Assembly (NCBI GenBank): GCA_944388105.1 | Contig: CALXHN010000013.1 | Location: forward strand, 1-39,535 | DNA from: an uncultured Gemmiger sp. | GTDB taxonomy: Bacteria > Bacillota > Clostridia > Oscillospirales > Ruminococcaceae | Reading direction: 5' to 3' | DNA length: 39,535 bases | In this document: positions 7,602 to 14,793 of the stretch, one piece after another | Numbering within the stretch: the first letter of the stretch is position 1 | Layout: the number at the start of each line of letters is the position of its first letter | Translations under genes and position numbers: made by a program | Notes under the pieces: model-generated | Databases searched by the model: none | Told to the model about the DNA's origin: nothing | Seen by the model: the letters and a program-made list of their open reading frames with translations, nothing else

Positions 7602-8324
7602 GTGACGCAAAATTATACAAGCCGTGATATTTACAAGCAATTATACAGCGAGATCATGTCTCTGCAGCGCAAACCGGGCGCTGTGCTGCGGGAAAATGCC
7701 CTGTGCGAGGAGTTCGGCGTTTCCCGCACTCCCATCCGCAGCGTGCTCCAGGAGCTGCGCATTGCCGGCCTGATCGAGGTCACCCCCTACAAATCCACCC
7801 ATGTGACCCGCCTGGATTTTGATACCATCAGCCAGCAGATCTATCTGCGGGTGGCGGTGGAGACCGCGGTGCTGCTGGACTTCTGCGCCCTGTGTACCCC
7901 GGAGCAGATGGAACAGCTGCAGGCACGCAACAACGCCCTGCGGCGGCTGGTGGCCCAGCCGGATCCCGTACCGGAGGCGTTCTATCATCTGGACAGCTGC
8001 CTGCACGAATACTGGTTCACCGCCACCGGCAAGGATCAGCTGTGGAAGCTGATCCAGACCAACCAGAACAGCTATTCCCGGTTCCGGATGCTGGATCTGG
8101 TGGAAGCCCGCAATTTCGAGGAGATCGTGCGGGAGCATGACGACCTTTTGCAGGCCATCGCCGACAAGGATGCTGACCGGGTCCGGGCGGTGTGTTCCAA
8201 GCATCTGTACGGCGGTGTGACCCGCCTGGGCCAGGAGCTGCCCACCAAATTTGCCGACTACTTTGTGCCCGGGACCCGCTGGCCGGACCCGGCACGGAAA
8301 AAAGATACGGCCAGCCAATCATAA
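7602..8324 (+). CDS. GntR-family (FCD/FadR subfamily) transcriptional regulator
   Basis: The 240-residue product has an N-terminal winged helix-turn-helix of GntR type (about residues 5-72: SRDIYKQLYSEIMSLQRKPG, then LCEEFGVSRTPIRSVLQEL and GLIEV). A helical FCD-type ligand domain follows, with RVAVETAVLLDF, FYHLDSCLHEYWF and EHDDLLQAIADKDADRV, the last two carrying the usual acidic/His positions for metal or acid ligands. The GTG at 7602 is chosen because AGGAG lies 9 nt upstream and the longer in-frame TTG at 7524 is part of the promoter. It is the first gene of a run with hisB, glyA and threonine aldolase, so it probably controls them. The ligand is unknown. Confidence 0.85.
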   Translation: MTQNYTSRDIYKQLYSEIMSLQRKPGAVLRENALCEEFGVSRTPIRSVLQELRIAGLIEVTPYKSTHVTRLDFDTISQQIYLRVAVETAVLLDFCALCTPEQMEQLQARNNALRRLVAQPDPVPEAFYHLDSCLHEYWFTATGKDQLWKLIQTNQNSYSRFRMLDLVEARNFEEIVREHDDLLQAIADKDADRVRAVCSKHLYGGVTRLGQELPTKFADYFVPGTRWPDPARKKDTASQS

Positions 8325-8337
8325 AGGAGGGATGGAT

Positions 8338-8925
8338 ATGGGACGTTCGGCAACGGTGACCCGCCAGACCCGGGAGACCCGTGTGACCGTGACCATCGAT
8401 CTGGACGGAACGGGGCGCGCCGACCTGCACACCGGCATCGGTTTTTTCGACCACATGCTGGACGGGTTTGCCCGCCACGGGCTGTTCGACCTGACCGTCA
8501 AGTGTGAGGGCGATCTGTTTGTGGACAGCCATCACACCATCGAGGACACCGGCATCACCCTGGGCATGGCCATTGCCAAGGCCCTGGGCGACAAGGCGGG
8601 GATCGTGCGGTACGGCAGCTGCATGCTGCCCATGGACGAGACCCTGGCCCTGTGCGCCGTGGACCTGGGCGGCCGGCCGTACCTGGTGTACGATGCGGCG
8701 TTTGCCGCCCAGAACTGCGGCGGCATGGACACCCAGATGGCCCGGGAGTTTTTCTATGCCGTGTCCTACACGGCAGCCATGAACCTGCACCTGAAGGTGC
8801 TGTACGGTGAAAACGACCACCACAAACTGGAGGCGCTGTTCAAGGCCTTTGCCAAGGCCCTGGACGCCGCCACCCGCCAGGATCCCCGCATTGAGGGGGT
8901 CCTTTCCACCAAGGGCAGCCTGTGA
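8338..8925 (+). CDS. hisB: Imidazoleglycerol-phosphate dehydratase
   Basis: HisB converts imidazole-glycerol phosphate to imidazole-acetol phosphate, a late step of histidine synthesis, with two Mn ions. The 195-residue monofunctional protein shows GIGFFDHMLDGFARHG, DSHHTIEDTGITLG, the hinge CAVDLGGRPYLV and ENDHHKLEALFKAFAKALD, which together hold the metal-binding His and Glu residues. The ATG at 8338 lies 7 nt after AAAGGAGG; an ATG at 8332 is too close to it. The gene starts 13 bp after the GntR gene and ends 27 bp before glyA. No other his gene is present, which is unusual because hisB normally sits in a his operon. Confidence 0.95.
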   Translation: MGRSATVTRQTRETRVTVTIDLDGTGRADLHTGIGFFDHMLDGFARHGLFDLTVKCEGDLFVDSHHTIEDTGITLGMAIAKALGDKAGIVRYGSCMLPMDETLALCAVDLGGRPYLVYDAAFAAQNCGGMDTQMAREFFYAVSYTAAMNLHLKVLYGENDHHKLEALFKAFAKALDAATRQDPRIEGVLSTKGSL

Positions 8926-8952
8926 CCGCCCGCCTGATGAAAGGAGCTTGCC

Positions 8953-10206
8953 ATGTACCAGGATATGATGAACACCATCGGCTTTGTGGAAGCCGCCGAC
9001 CCCGAACTGGGCGCCGCCATGCAGCGCGAACTGGGACGCCAGCGCCAGAACATTGAGCTGATTGCCAGCGAGAACATTGTCTCCCCCGCCGTCATGGCCG
9101 CCATGGGCAGTGTGCTCACCAACAAATATGCCGAGGGTTACCCCGGGCACCGCTATTACGGCGGCTGCCAGTATGTGGACGAGGTGGAGAACATCGCCAT
9201 CCGCCGTGCCTGTGAGCTGTTCGGCGCCAAGTACGCCAACGTACAGCCCCATTCCGGCGCCCAGGCCAACCTGGCCGTCTACTTTGCCCTGCTCAATGTG
9301 GGGGATACCGTCATGGGCATGGATCTGTCCCAGGGCGGGCACCTGACCCACGGTTCCCCGGTGAACATGAGCGGCAAGAACTACCACTTCGTCTCCTACG
9401 GCGTCAACGAGAACGGATTCATCGACTACGATGCCCTGGCCAAGCAGGTGGCCAAGGTCCGGCCCAAGCTGCTGGTGGCCGGCGCTTCCGCCTATCCCCG
9501 GGCCATCGACTTTGAAAAGCTGGGCCAGATCGCCCACGGCTACGGCGCCATGCTCATGGTGGATATGGCCCACATCGCTGGCCTGGTGGCCGGCGGCATG
9601 CACCAGAACCCGGTTCCGTACGCCGATGTGGTGACCACCACCACCCACAAGACCCTGCGCGGTCCCCGGGGCGGCCTGATCCTGACCAACAACGAATACA
9701 TTGCCAAGCGCATCAACTCCGCCATCTTCCCCGGCACCCAGGGCGGCCCGCTGGAACATGTGATCGCCGCCAAGGCGGTCTGCTTCGGGGAAGCCCTCTC
9801 CCCCGCCTTCAAGGAGTATGCCCGCAAGATCGTGGAGAACGCCGCGGCCCTGGCTGACGGCCTGACCGCCCGGGGTGTGAAGCTGGTGTCCGGCGGCACC
9901 GACAACCACCTGATGCTGGTGGACCTGAGCGAGGAAAACTGCACCGGCAAGGAGCTGGAGCACAATCTGGACGAGGTGCACATCACCGCCAACAAGAACA
10001 CCGTTCCCGGTGAAAAGCGCAGTCCTTTTGTGACCAGCGGCGTTCGTCTGGGCACCCCCGCCGTGACCACCCGCGGCATGGGACCTGCGGAAATGAAGAT
10101 CATTGCCGACTGCATTGCCGACTGCATCTTCGACTTCGACAACAAGAAAGAGGACGTGGCGGCACGGGTGGCTGATCTGACCGCGCGGTTCCCCCTGTAT
10201 GAATAA
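8953..10206 (+). CDS. glyA: Serine hydroxymethyltransferase
   Basis: GlyA interconverts serine plus tetrahydrofolate with glycine plus 5,10-methylene-tetrahydrofolate, the main source of one-carbon units. The 417-residue product has the usual length and motifs: [56 protein letters not shown], and [14 protein letters not shown] with the PLP lysine near residue 233. FPGTQGGP and the C-terminal [14 protein letters not shown] follow. AAAGGAG stands 7 nt before the ATG. It lies between hisB and a threonine aldolase gene, so this operon can make glycine from serine or from threonine. Confidence 0.97.
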   Translation: MYQDMMNTIGFVEAADPELGAAMQRELGRQRQNIELIASENIVSPAVMAAMGSVLTNKYAEGYPGHRYYGGCQYVDEVENIAIRRACELFGAKYANVQPHSGAQANLAVYFALLNVGDTVMGMDLSQGGHLTHGSPVNMSGKNYHFVSYGVNENGFIDYDALAKQVAKVRPKLLVAGASAYPRAIDFEKLGQIAHGYGAMLMVDMAHIAGLVAGGMHQNPVPYADVVTTTTHKTLRGPRGGLILTNNEYIAKRINSAIFPGTQGGPLEHVIAAKAVCFGEALSPAFKEYARKIVENAAALADGLTARGVKLVSGGTDNHLMLVDLSEENCTGKELEHNLDEVHITANKNTVPGEKRSPFVTSGVRLGTPAVTTRGMGPAEMKIIADCIADCIFDFDNKKEDVAARVADLTARFPLYE

Positions 10207-10230
10207 ATAAAGTGAGGCGTATACCCTTTT

Positions 10231-11277
10231 ATGATCCGTTTTGAATGTGACTACGGCGAGGGTGCGGCCGCCCCGGTACTGGACGCACTCTGCCGCACCA
10301 ATCTGGAACAGACCCCCGGCTACGGGGAGGACACCTACTGCGAACAGGCCCGGGCGCGCATCCGCACCCTGTGCGACGCTCCCGATGCCGATGTACAGTT
10401 CCTGGTGGGCGCCACCCAGGCCAATTTCACGGTAATCGATGCCGCTCTCAAGCCCTGGCAGGGGGTTCTGTGCGCGGACAGCGGGCACATCCATGTGCAC
10501 GAGACCGGCGCCGTGGAGGCCACCGGCCACAAATGCCTGACCCTGCCCAACCATGACGGCAAGATCAGCGCCGCCCAGGTGCGGGCCGCCGTGGAAGCGC
10601 ACCGGGCCAATCCCAGCCATGAACACGAAGTCCAACCCGGCATGGTGTACATCTCCAACCCCACCGAATGGGGCACCCTGTACTCCAAGAGCGAGCTGGC
10701 CGAGCTTTCTCAGGTCTGCCGCGACTGCGGGCTGTACCTCTTTGTGGACGGCGCCCGCATGGCCTATGGTCTGACCAGTGAGGCCAACGACCTGGCCCTG
10801 AAGGATTACGCCGCTTTGTGTGATGTCTTCTACCTGGGCGGCACCAAATGCGGGGCCCTTTTCGGCGAAGCGCTGGTGCTGGTCAATCCCGCATTGCAGA
10901 AGGATTTCCGCTATGCCATCAAACAGCACGGCGGCATGCTGGCCAAGGGCCGGCTTCTAGGTCTGCAGTTCCTGGCCCTGCTGGAAGGCGAGGGCGACGC
11001 CATGCCGTATCTGGCTCTTGCCAAAAAGGCCGACGCCCAGGCCATGCGCATCCGGGACGCCTTTACGGCCAAGGGCTGCACCATGCGGTATGACTCCCCC
11101 ACCAACCAGCAGTTCCCCGTCCTGCCGGACGGCTGGCTGCAGAAGCTGAAGGAAAAGTACAGCGTCAGCGAGATGGGCAGCGTGGAGTCCGGCAAGACCC
11201 TGGTACGGTTCTGCACCAGCTGGGCAACCCGGGACGAGGATGTGGATGCCCTGCTCCGGGATATTGCCGCCCTGTAA
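10231..11277 (+). CDS. ltaE: Low-specificity threonine aldolase / beta-eliminating lyase family
   Basis: Threonine aldolase splits threonine or allo-threonine to glycine and acetaldehyde with PLP. The 348-residue protein has the fold-type I pattern: DYGEGAAAPVLDAL and GYGEDTYCEQA at the start, FLVGATQANFTVI and HVHETGAVEATGHK, then LYLFVDGARMAYGL, and YLGGTKCGALFGEA, with the PLP lysine near residue 206. The closely related clostridial proteins are usually annotated as threonine aldolase or amino acid beta-eliminating lyase, so substrate is not fixed by sequence. The ribosome-binding site is weak (GAGG about 13 nt before the ATG), suggesting coupling to glyA, which ends 24 bp upstream. A strong terminator follows. 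Confidence 0.88.
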   Translation: MIRFECDYGEGAAAPVLDALCRTNLEQTPGYGEDTYCEQARARIRTLCDAPDADVQFLVGATQANFTVIDAALKPWQGVLCADSGHIHVHETGAVEATGHKCLTLPNHDGKISAAQVRAAVEAHRANPSHEHEVQPGMVYISNPTEWGTLYSKSELAELSQVCRDCGLYLFVDGARMAYGLTSEANDLALKDYAALCDVFYLGGTKCGALFGEALVLVNPALQKDFRYAIKQHGGMLAKGRLLGLQFLALLEGEGDAMPYLALAKKADAQAMRIRDAFTAKGCTMRYDSPTNQQFPVLPDGWLQKLKEKYSVSEMGSVESGKTLVRFCTSWATRDEDVDALLRDIAAL

Positions 11278-11294
11278 CCTTCCCATAGGTATCA

Positions 11295-11342
11295 AACACA
11301 AACCCCCGCCTTCCGTGGCCACGGAAGGCGGGGGTTTGTGTT
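11295..11342. terminator. Long perfect palindrome, terminator of the GntR-hisB-glyA-ltaE operon
   Basis: A 48-bp perfect palindrome with 24-bp arms and TGGCCA at its centre starts 18 bp after the aldolase stop. Each strand ends in GGGGGTTTGTGTT rather than a pure T-run. It is symmetric, so it can act in both directions. Confidence 0.8.
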
Positions 11343-11515
11343 GCTTGCCATATGTAAGGGGGAATGTATATGAAGCCGGTTGGGGACCGGCATTGTTGGT
11401 TGTCTGGCCTTTGCCGGATCTTTGGCCGCGATTGCGGCCGGTCCTCGCATTGGCAAAGGGCGCAGTAAGTAGGTTTCGGCACCGGGGCCGTTTGTCTTTT
11501 GTTTTTCAGTTCCTT
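11343..11515 (-). ncRNA. Candidate structured small RNA in a gene-free interval
   Basis: The 11343-11627 interval lies between two convergent transcription units and has no convincing protein gene. It contains GCCGGT-TGGGG-ACCGGC (near 11373-11389) and a larger element in which CTTTGCC pairs with GGCAAAG around an inner GGCCGC-GATT-GCGGCC hairpin (about 11409-11461). A promoter on the minus strand (11522-11550) would drive a transcript across it into the 11295-11342 palindrome. Strand and existence are inferred; it matches no RNA family that I can recognise. Confidence 0.35.
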
Positions 11516-11521
11516 TTGATA

Positions 11522-11550
11522 GTTATAAGTATACAGGGAGAATGTGGCAA
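11522..11550 (-). promoter_or_regulatory. Orphan promoter on the minus strand
   Basis: TTGCCA (11550-11545), a 17-bp spacer and TATAAC (11527-11522) read towards the structured interval. No protein gene with a ribosome-binding site lies downstream on that strand before the palindromic terminator. Confidence 0.45.
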
Positions 11551-11626
11551 ACGTTTAAAAGGGGTTTGAAGAAATTGGTAACAAAATTTGAACGAATTGT
11601 GACCGACAAAATCTGCCCCATCCGAA

Positions 11627-11663
11627 GAAAAAGCCCGCCGCCGGCGGTCTGCCGGGGACGGGC
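11627..11663 (-). terminator. Terminator after metI
   Basis: On the minus strand GCCCG (11663-11659) and CGGGC (11637-11633) close a GC-rich hairpin, followed by TTTTTC. It ends the metQ-metN-metI transcript. Confidence 0.75.
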
Positions 11664-11688
11664 GTTGCTGTATGGAAACGATTGCCGG

Positions 11689-12387
11689 TTACTTGCGCAG
11701 GCGCTTGTCACAGCGGACGGCCAGCCAGGTGCCGATGGACTGGAAGATCTGCACCATGACCACCAGCAGCACGGTGGCCACCACCATGATAAGGTACTTG
11801 TAACGGTAGTAGCCGTAGTTGATGGCGATCTGGCCCAGACCACCGCCGCCGATGATGCCGGCCATGGCCGAGTAACCCAGGATGGTGGTCATGGCGATGG
11901 TGGCGTTGGCGATCAGACTGGGCAGGCTTTCGGGGATCATCACCTTGGTGATGATCTGCATGGGAGTGGCACCCATACTCTGGGCCGCTTCGATCACGCC
12001 GCCGTCCACCTCCCGCAGGCTGGTTTCCACCAGGCGGGAGACGAAGGGGAAGGACGCAATGAACAGCGGGATGATGGAAGCCGGGGTGCCGATGGAAGTG
12101 CCCAGCACAAACATGGACAAGGGCAGCACCGCGATCATCAGGATCAAAAAGGGTACACTGCGCAGCAGGTTGATGACCGCATTGAGCAGGGTCATGAGCC
12201 AACCGGGCAGCGGCAGGACGCCGTCCTTCTCCCCTGCCACCAGCAGCACGCCCAGGGGCAGGCCCACCACCATGGCCAGCAAGGTGGAGATGGCAGTGGC
12301 GTAAAAGCTTTCCCAGGTGGCGAAAGGCAGGTTGGGCAGATTGTCCATCAGGACCTGCCATTCATCCGAAGCAAACAGAAATTCCAT
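11689..12387 (-). CDS. metI: D/L-methionine ABC transporter permease MetI
   Basis: MetI forms the membrane channel of the methionine uptake transporter MetNIQ. The 232-residue protein has about five hydrophobic segments (for example ISTLLAMVVGLPLGVLLVAG, LILMIAVLPLSMFVLG, YLIMVVATVLLVVMVQIF). It also carries the EAA coupling loop, VIEAAQSMGATPMQIITKVMIPESLPSL, and the MetI-typical YSAMAGIIGGGGLGQIAINYGYYRY. Its ATG overlaps the metN stop by one base (TAATG), so the two are translationally coupled. A terminator follows at 11627-11663. Confidence 0.95.
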   Translation of the reverse strand: MEFLFASDEWQVLMDNLPNLPFATWESFYATAISTLLAMVVGLPLGVLLVAGEKDGVLPLPGWLMTLLNAVINLLRSVPFLILMIAVLPLSMFVLGTSIGTPASIIPLFIASFPFVSRLVETSLREVDGGVIEAAQSMGATPMQIITKVMIPESLPSLIANATIAMTTILGYSAMAGIIGGGGLGQIAINYGYYRYKYLIMVVATVLLVVMVQIFQSIGTWLAVRCDKRLRK

Positions 12388-13388
12388 TATGCCTGTACCT
12401 CCTCATACGTCAGACCGGGATAGGTGCGGATATAGGCGATGGCCTTTTCGGCCTCATCAGCGTTATCGGGCAGAGCCAGGAGCATGCTGCCCAGGGTCTG
12501 GCCGTTGACGATACGGGTGTCCGCCGCCACGATGGAGACCAGGGCCCCGCACTCGATGGCCAGACTGGCCACCAGAGGCTTGTCGGTGGTCTGGGTACCG
12601 TTGAAGGCCACCCGGACCAGACGGTGACCGGCGGGCAGTTCGCCCTGGGGCGCGCCGGCCGGGAAGACCAGACGGCGGGCCGCCGGGGTCTTGGGGTTGG
12701 AGAAGATCTCCGCCACGGAGCCCTGCTCCACCACCTTGCCGGCATCCAGGATGGCCACATTCTGGCAGACCTGTTCCACCACGCTCATCTGATGGGTGAT
12801 GATGACCACCGTGATGCCCAGCTCCTTGTTGATGTTCTGGATCAGCTGCAGGATGGCATGGGTGGTGTTGGGGTCCAGGGCACTGGTGGCTTCGTCGCAC
12901 AGCAGGACCTTGGGGTCGGTGGCCAGGGCACGGGCGATGGCCACCCGCTGTTTCTGGCCGCCGGAAAGCTGGGCCGGGTAGCTTTCGGCCTTATCGGGCA
13001 GGCCCACCAGTTCCAGCAGTTCCCGGGCACGGGCTTCGGCCTTCTCCTTGGGAACACCGGCCAGCTCCATGGGGAAGCAGACGTTTTTCAGGCAGTTGCG
13101 CTGCATAAGCAGGTTGAACTGCTGGAAGATCATGGCGATCTCCCGCCGCGCTTCCCGCAGGCCGCGGGCATCCAGGGTCTCCATCCGGCGTCCGTTGACG
13201 ATGACGCTGCCCTCGTCCGGCTTTTCCAGCATATTGATGCAGCGCACCAGGGTGGACTTGCCTGCACCGGACATACCGATGATGCCGAAGATATCCCCGT
13301 CCTGGATGGTCAGGGAGATATCCTGAAGTGCGACCAGCGTGCCCGCCTTGGTGGCAAACCGTTTGGTCAGATGTTGCAGTTCGATCAT
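12387..13388 (-). CDS. metN: Methionine ABC transporter ATP-binding protein MetN
   Basis: MetN powers methionine import. The 333-residue product has Walker A GMSGAGKST (residues 38-46), a Q-loop MIFQQFNLL, the signature LSGGQKQRVAIARAL, Walker B VLLCDEATSALD and the switch His in VIITHQMSVVEQV. The last 90 or so residues resemble the NIL/ACT domain that binds methionine and inhibits transport in trans (VRVAFNGTQTTDKPLVASLA... ). The start at 13388 is preferred over longer frames because homology begins with MIELQHLTKRF and GGGAGG lies about 10 nt upstream. A terminator and a second hairpin separate it from metQ, so its level probably depends on read-through. Confidence 0.95.
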   Translation of the reverse strand: MIELQHLTKRFATKAGTLVALQDISLTIQDGDIFGIIGMSGAGKSTLVRCINMLEKPDEGSVIVNGRRMETLDARGLREARREIAMIFQQFNLLMQRNCLKNVCFPMELAGVPKEKAEARARELLELVGLPDKAESYPAQLSGGQKQRVAIARALATDPKVLLCDEATSALDPNTTHAILQLIQNINKELGITVVIITHQMSVVEQVCQNVAILDAGKVVEQGSVAEIFSNPKTPAARRLVFPAGAPQGELPAGHRLVRVAFNGTQTTDKPLVASLAIECGALVSIVAADTRIVNGQTLGSMLLALPDNADEAEKAIAYIRTYPGLTYEEVQA

Positions 13389-13416
13389 GGTTGTGATTCC
13401 TCCCACAGGGCTTGTG

Positions 13417-13434
13417 CCAGGGCCTACGCCCTGG
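13417..13434 (-). promoter_or_regulatory. Hairpin between the metQ terminator and metN
   Basis: CCAGGGC (13434-13428 on the minus strand) pairs perfectly with GCCCTGG (13423-13417) across a 4-nt loop. It lies about 30 nt before the metN start and has no T-run, so it may protect the processed 5' end of the metNI message. That role is inferred. Confidence 0.45.
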
Positions 13435-13460
13435 GCCGCAGACAGCCGCGTTGTGTTTTC

Positions 13461-13494
13461 ATAAAAAGGGGAACGCCGGGTACCGGGCGTTCCC
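13461..13494 (-). terminator. Intercistronic terminator between metQ and metN
   Basis: GGGAACGCC (13494-13486) pairs with GGCGTTCCC (13477-13469), followed by CTTTTTAT on the minus strand. It sits 21 bp after the metQ stop and should lower metNI expression relative to the binding protein. Confidence 0.85.
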
Positions 13495-13515
13495 GCTTTT
13501 ATGCTATCATGTTTT

Positions 13516-14451
13516 TCAGAAAATGGCAACCACAGCGCCGTGGTAGGTATCGGTGATGTAGTCCTTGACCTTCTGGCTCTTGAGGGCGGCGATGAGGGCC
13601 TTGGTGGCGGGTGTCTCCTCGTTGCCTTCCTTCACCACCAGCACGTTGGCGTAGGTCTGGGCAGCTTCGCTGTCGGCATCCTCGGCGGCAATGGCGTCAT
13701 CGGCAGAATAGAAGCCGGCTTCGGTGGCGTAGTTGCCGTTGATGACGGCCATATCCAGAGAGGCCAGCTGACGGGGCAGCTGGGCAGCCTCCATCTCCAC
13801 GATGTTCAGGTTCTTGGGGTTGTCCACGATATCGTTCTTGGTGGCGGTCAGACCGGCGCCGTCCTTCAGGGTGATCAGGCCCTGGGCAGCCAGCAGCTGC
13901 AGGGCGCGGGCTTCGTTGGTGGTGTCGTTGGGCACGCCGATCTGGGCGCCGTCGGCCAGCTCATCCAGGGTCTTGGTCTTGCCCGGGTACAGGCCCAGGG
14001 GCTCGTAGTGGATGGCGGCCACACTCACCAGGTGGGTGCCGTTCTCCTCATTGAAGTTTTCCAGGTAGGGGCCGTGCTGGAAGTAGTTGGCATCCACTTC
14101 CCCGTTCTCGGTGGCCTTGTTGGGCTGGATGTAATCGGTGAATTCCACCACTTTCAGGTTGATGTCGGCTTCGGCCAGGATCTCACCCGCCACCTTCAGG
14201 ATCTCGGCGTGGGGAACCGGAGAGGCAGCCACCGTGATGGTGGTGCCCTTGAGGGCCTCATAGTCCACGGTGGAGTCGAATCCATCCCCGGTCAGGGAGG
14301 TGGTTTCGGAGGTGGCGGTGTCGGAGGTGGCGGCGGTGCTGTCGGAAGCAGGCGCAGAGGTGCTTTCGGAAGCGGGTGCGCTGCCGCAGGCAGCCAGGCT
14401 CAGGGTCAGGGCGGCGGCCAGCAGGCCGGACAGAAGTTTCTTCTTTTTCAT
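13516..14451 (-). CDS. metQ: Methionine-binding lipoprotein MetQ
   Basis: MetQ is the membrane-anchored receptor that delivers methionine to MetNI. The 311-residue protein starts with a lipoprotein signal peptide (MKKKKLLSGLLAAALTLSLAAC) with the lipidated cysteine at 22. A Ser/Thr/Ala linker to about residue 58 comes next, then the NlpA/MetQ domain: ITVAASPVPHAEILKVAG, VVEFTDYIQPN, VDANYFQHGPYLENFN, HYEPLGLYPGKTKTLDEL, IGVPNDTTNEARALQLL. AAAGGAG lies 8 nt before the ATG. It is the first structural gene of metQ-metN-metI. Upstream is a leader with a Met/Cys-rich reading frame and a strong terminator, so expression is probably controlled by attenuation. Confidence 0.95.
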   Translation of the reverse strand: MKKKKLLSGLLAAALTLSLAACGSAPASESTSAPASDSTAATSDTATSETTSLTGDGFDSTVDYEALKGTTITVAASPVPHAEILKVAGEILAEADINLKVVEFTDYIQPNKATENGEVDANYFQHGPYLENFNEENGTHLVSVAAIHYEPLGLYPGKTKTLDELADGAQIGVPNDTTNEARALQLLAAQGLITLKDGAGLTATKNDIVDNPKNLNIVEMEAAQLPRQLASLDMAVINGNYATEAGFYSADDAIAAEDADSEAAQTYANVLVVKEGNEETPATKALIAALKSQKVKDYITDTYHGAVVAIF

Positions 14452-14510
14452 GATGTGTTCTCCTTTATAATTCTATGGATTTGCACAAAGTGCGGGGACG
14501 GGGCGTTTTT

Positions 14511-14564
14511 TCAGCGGCGGCACATTCGCACACCGGGCTGACGGCACTTGGGGCCGGTCTTCAT
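14511..14564 (-). CDS. Possible second small leader ORF before metQ
   Basis: A 17-codon frame (MKTGPKCRQPGVRMCRR) starts 7 nt after AAGGAGGAG, one of the best ribosome-binding sites in the window. It lies after the leader terminator and 59 bp before metQ. It contains two Cys and one internal Met but no run of them. It could be a second leader peptide, a coupling ORF, or chance; the strong ribosome-binding site is the main support. Confidence 0.4.
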   Translation of the reverse strand: MKTGPKCRQPGVRMCRR

Positions 14565-14604
14565 AAGAGCTCCTCCTTTTTCATACAGGCAGGGACAGAC
14601 AAAC

Positions 14605-14640
14605 AAAAAAGCGGCAGGGCGCTTTCGGCGCCCTGCCGCT
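14605..14640 (-). terminator. Attenuator terminator in the metQ leader
   Basis: AGCGGCAGGGCGC (14640-14628) pairs perfectly with GCGCCCTGCCGCT (14622-14610) across a CGAAA loop, then TTTTTG. It lies between the leader peptide gene and metQ on the same strand, so it must be bypassed for metQ to be expressed. Confidence 0.9.
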
Positions 14641-14714
14641 GCTGTTTCCTGCCTCAAGCCCCGAAAAACGGGCAAGGGGAAACATGCGCAGGTTGCCGAA
14701 GCCCACTGCACATG
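14632..14714 (-). promoter_or_regulatory. Alternative pause and antiterminator stems of the metQ attenuator
   Basis: Arm A CATGTGCAG (14714-14706) pairs with arm B CTGCGCATG (14691-14683), nine pairs with one G-U, over a loop containing TTCG. Arm B with its flanks can pair with region C instead: CCTGC (14692-14688) with GCAGG (14636-14632), and TGTTTCC (14684-14678) with GGAAACA (14649-14643). GCAGG is part of the 5' arm of the terminator, so B:C excludes the terminator. Arm A overlaps the Met/Cys codons. A small hairpin (14673-14658) fits in the B:C loop. Pairings were found by eye. Confidence 0.65.
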
Positions 14715-14752
14715 CACATCATCATACCATCACGGCGTTCGTTACAAGTCAT
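14654..14752 (-). CDS. Met/Cys-rich leader peptide of the metQ-metN-metI operon
   Basis: A 32-codon frame begins MTCNERRDGMMMCMCSG and ends PFFGA before TGA. Codons 10-15 are ATG ATG ATG TGC ATG TGC (14725-14708): four Met and two Cys in six codons, two scarce amino acids in bacterial proteins. It starts about 35 nt after the predicted transcription start, with AGGAAAGGGG 8 nt before the ATG, a Shine-Dalgarno form also seen at other genes here. Its stop lies 13 nt before the terminator stem. The layout equals that of trpL or hisL: ribosome stalling at the Met/Cys codons would free arm B to form the antiterminator. I infer a regulatory peptide with no other function. Confidence 0.7.
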   Translation of the reverse strand: MTCNERRDGMMMCMCSGLRQPAHVSPCPFFGA

Positions 14753-14793
14753 GACAGCATCCCCTTTCCTGCAATTTCGGTTGGAATGCTGAC

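Noticed and set aside
11165-11569. ORFs of about 105-110 codons in the ltaE-metI interval, both strands
   Set aside because: They overlap the aldolase gene and the long palindrome, lack ribosome-binding sites and show no recognisable domain.
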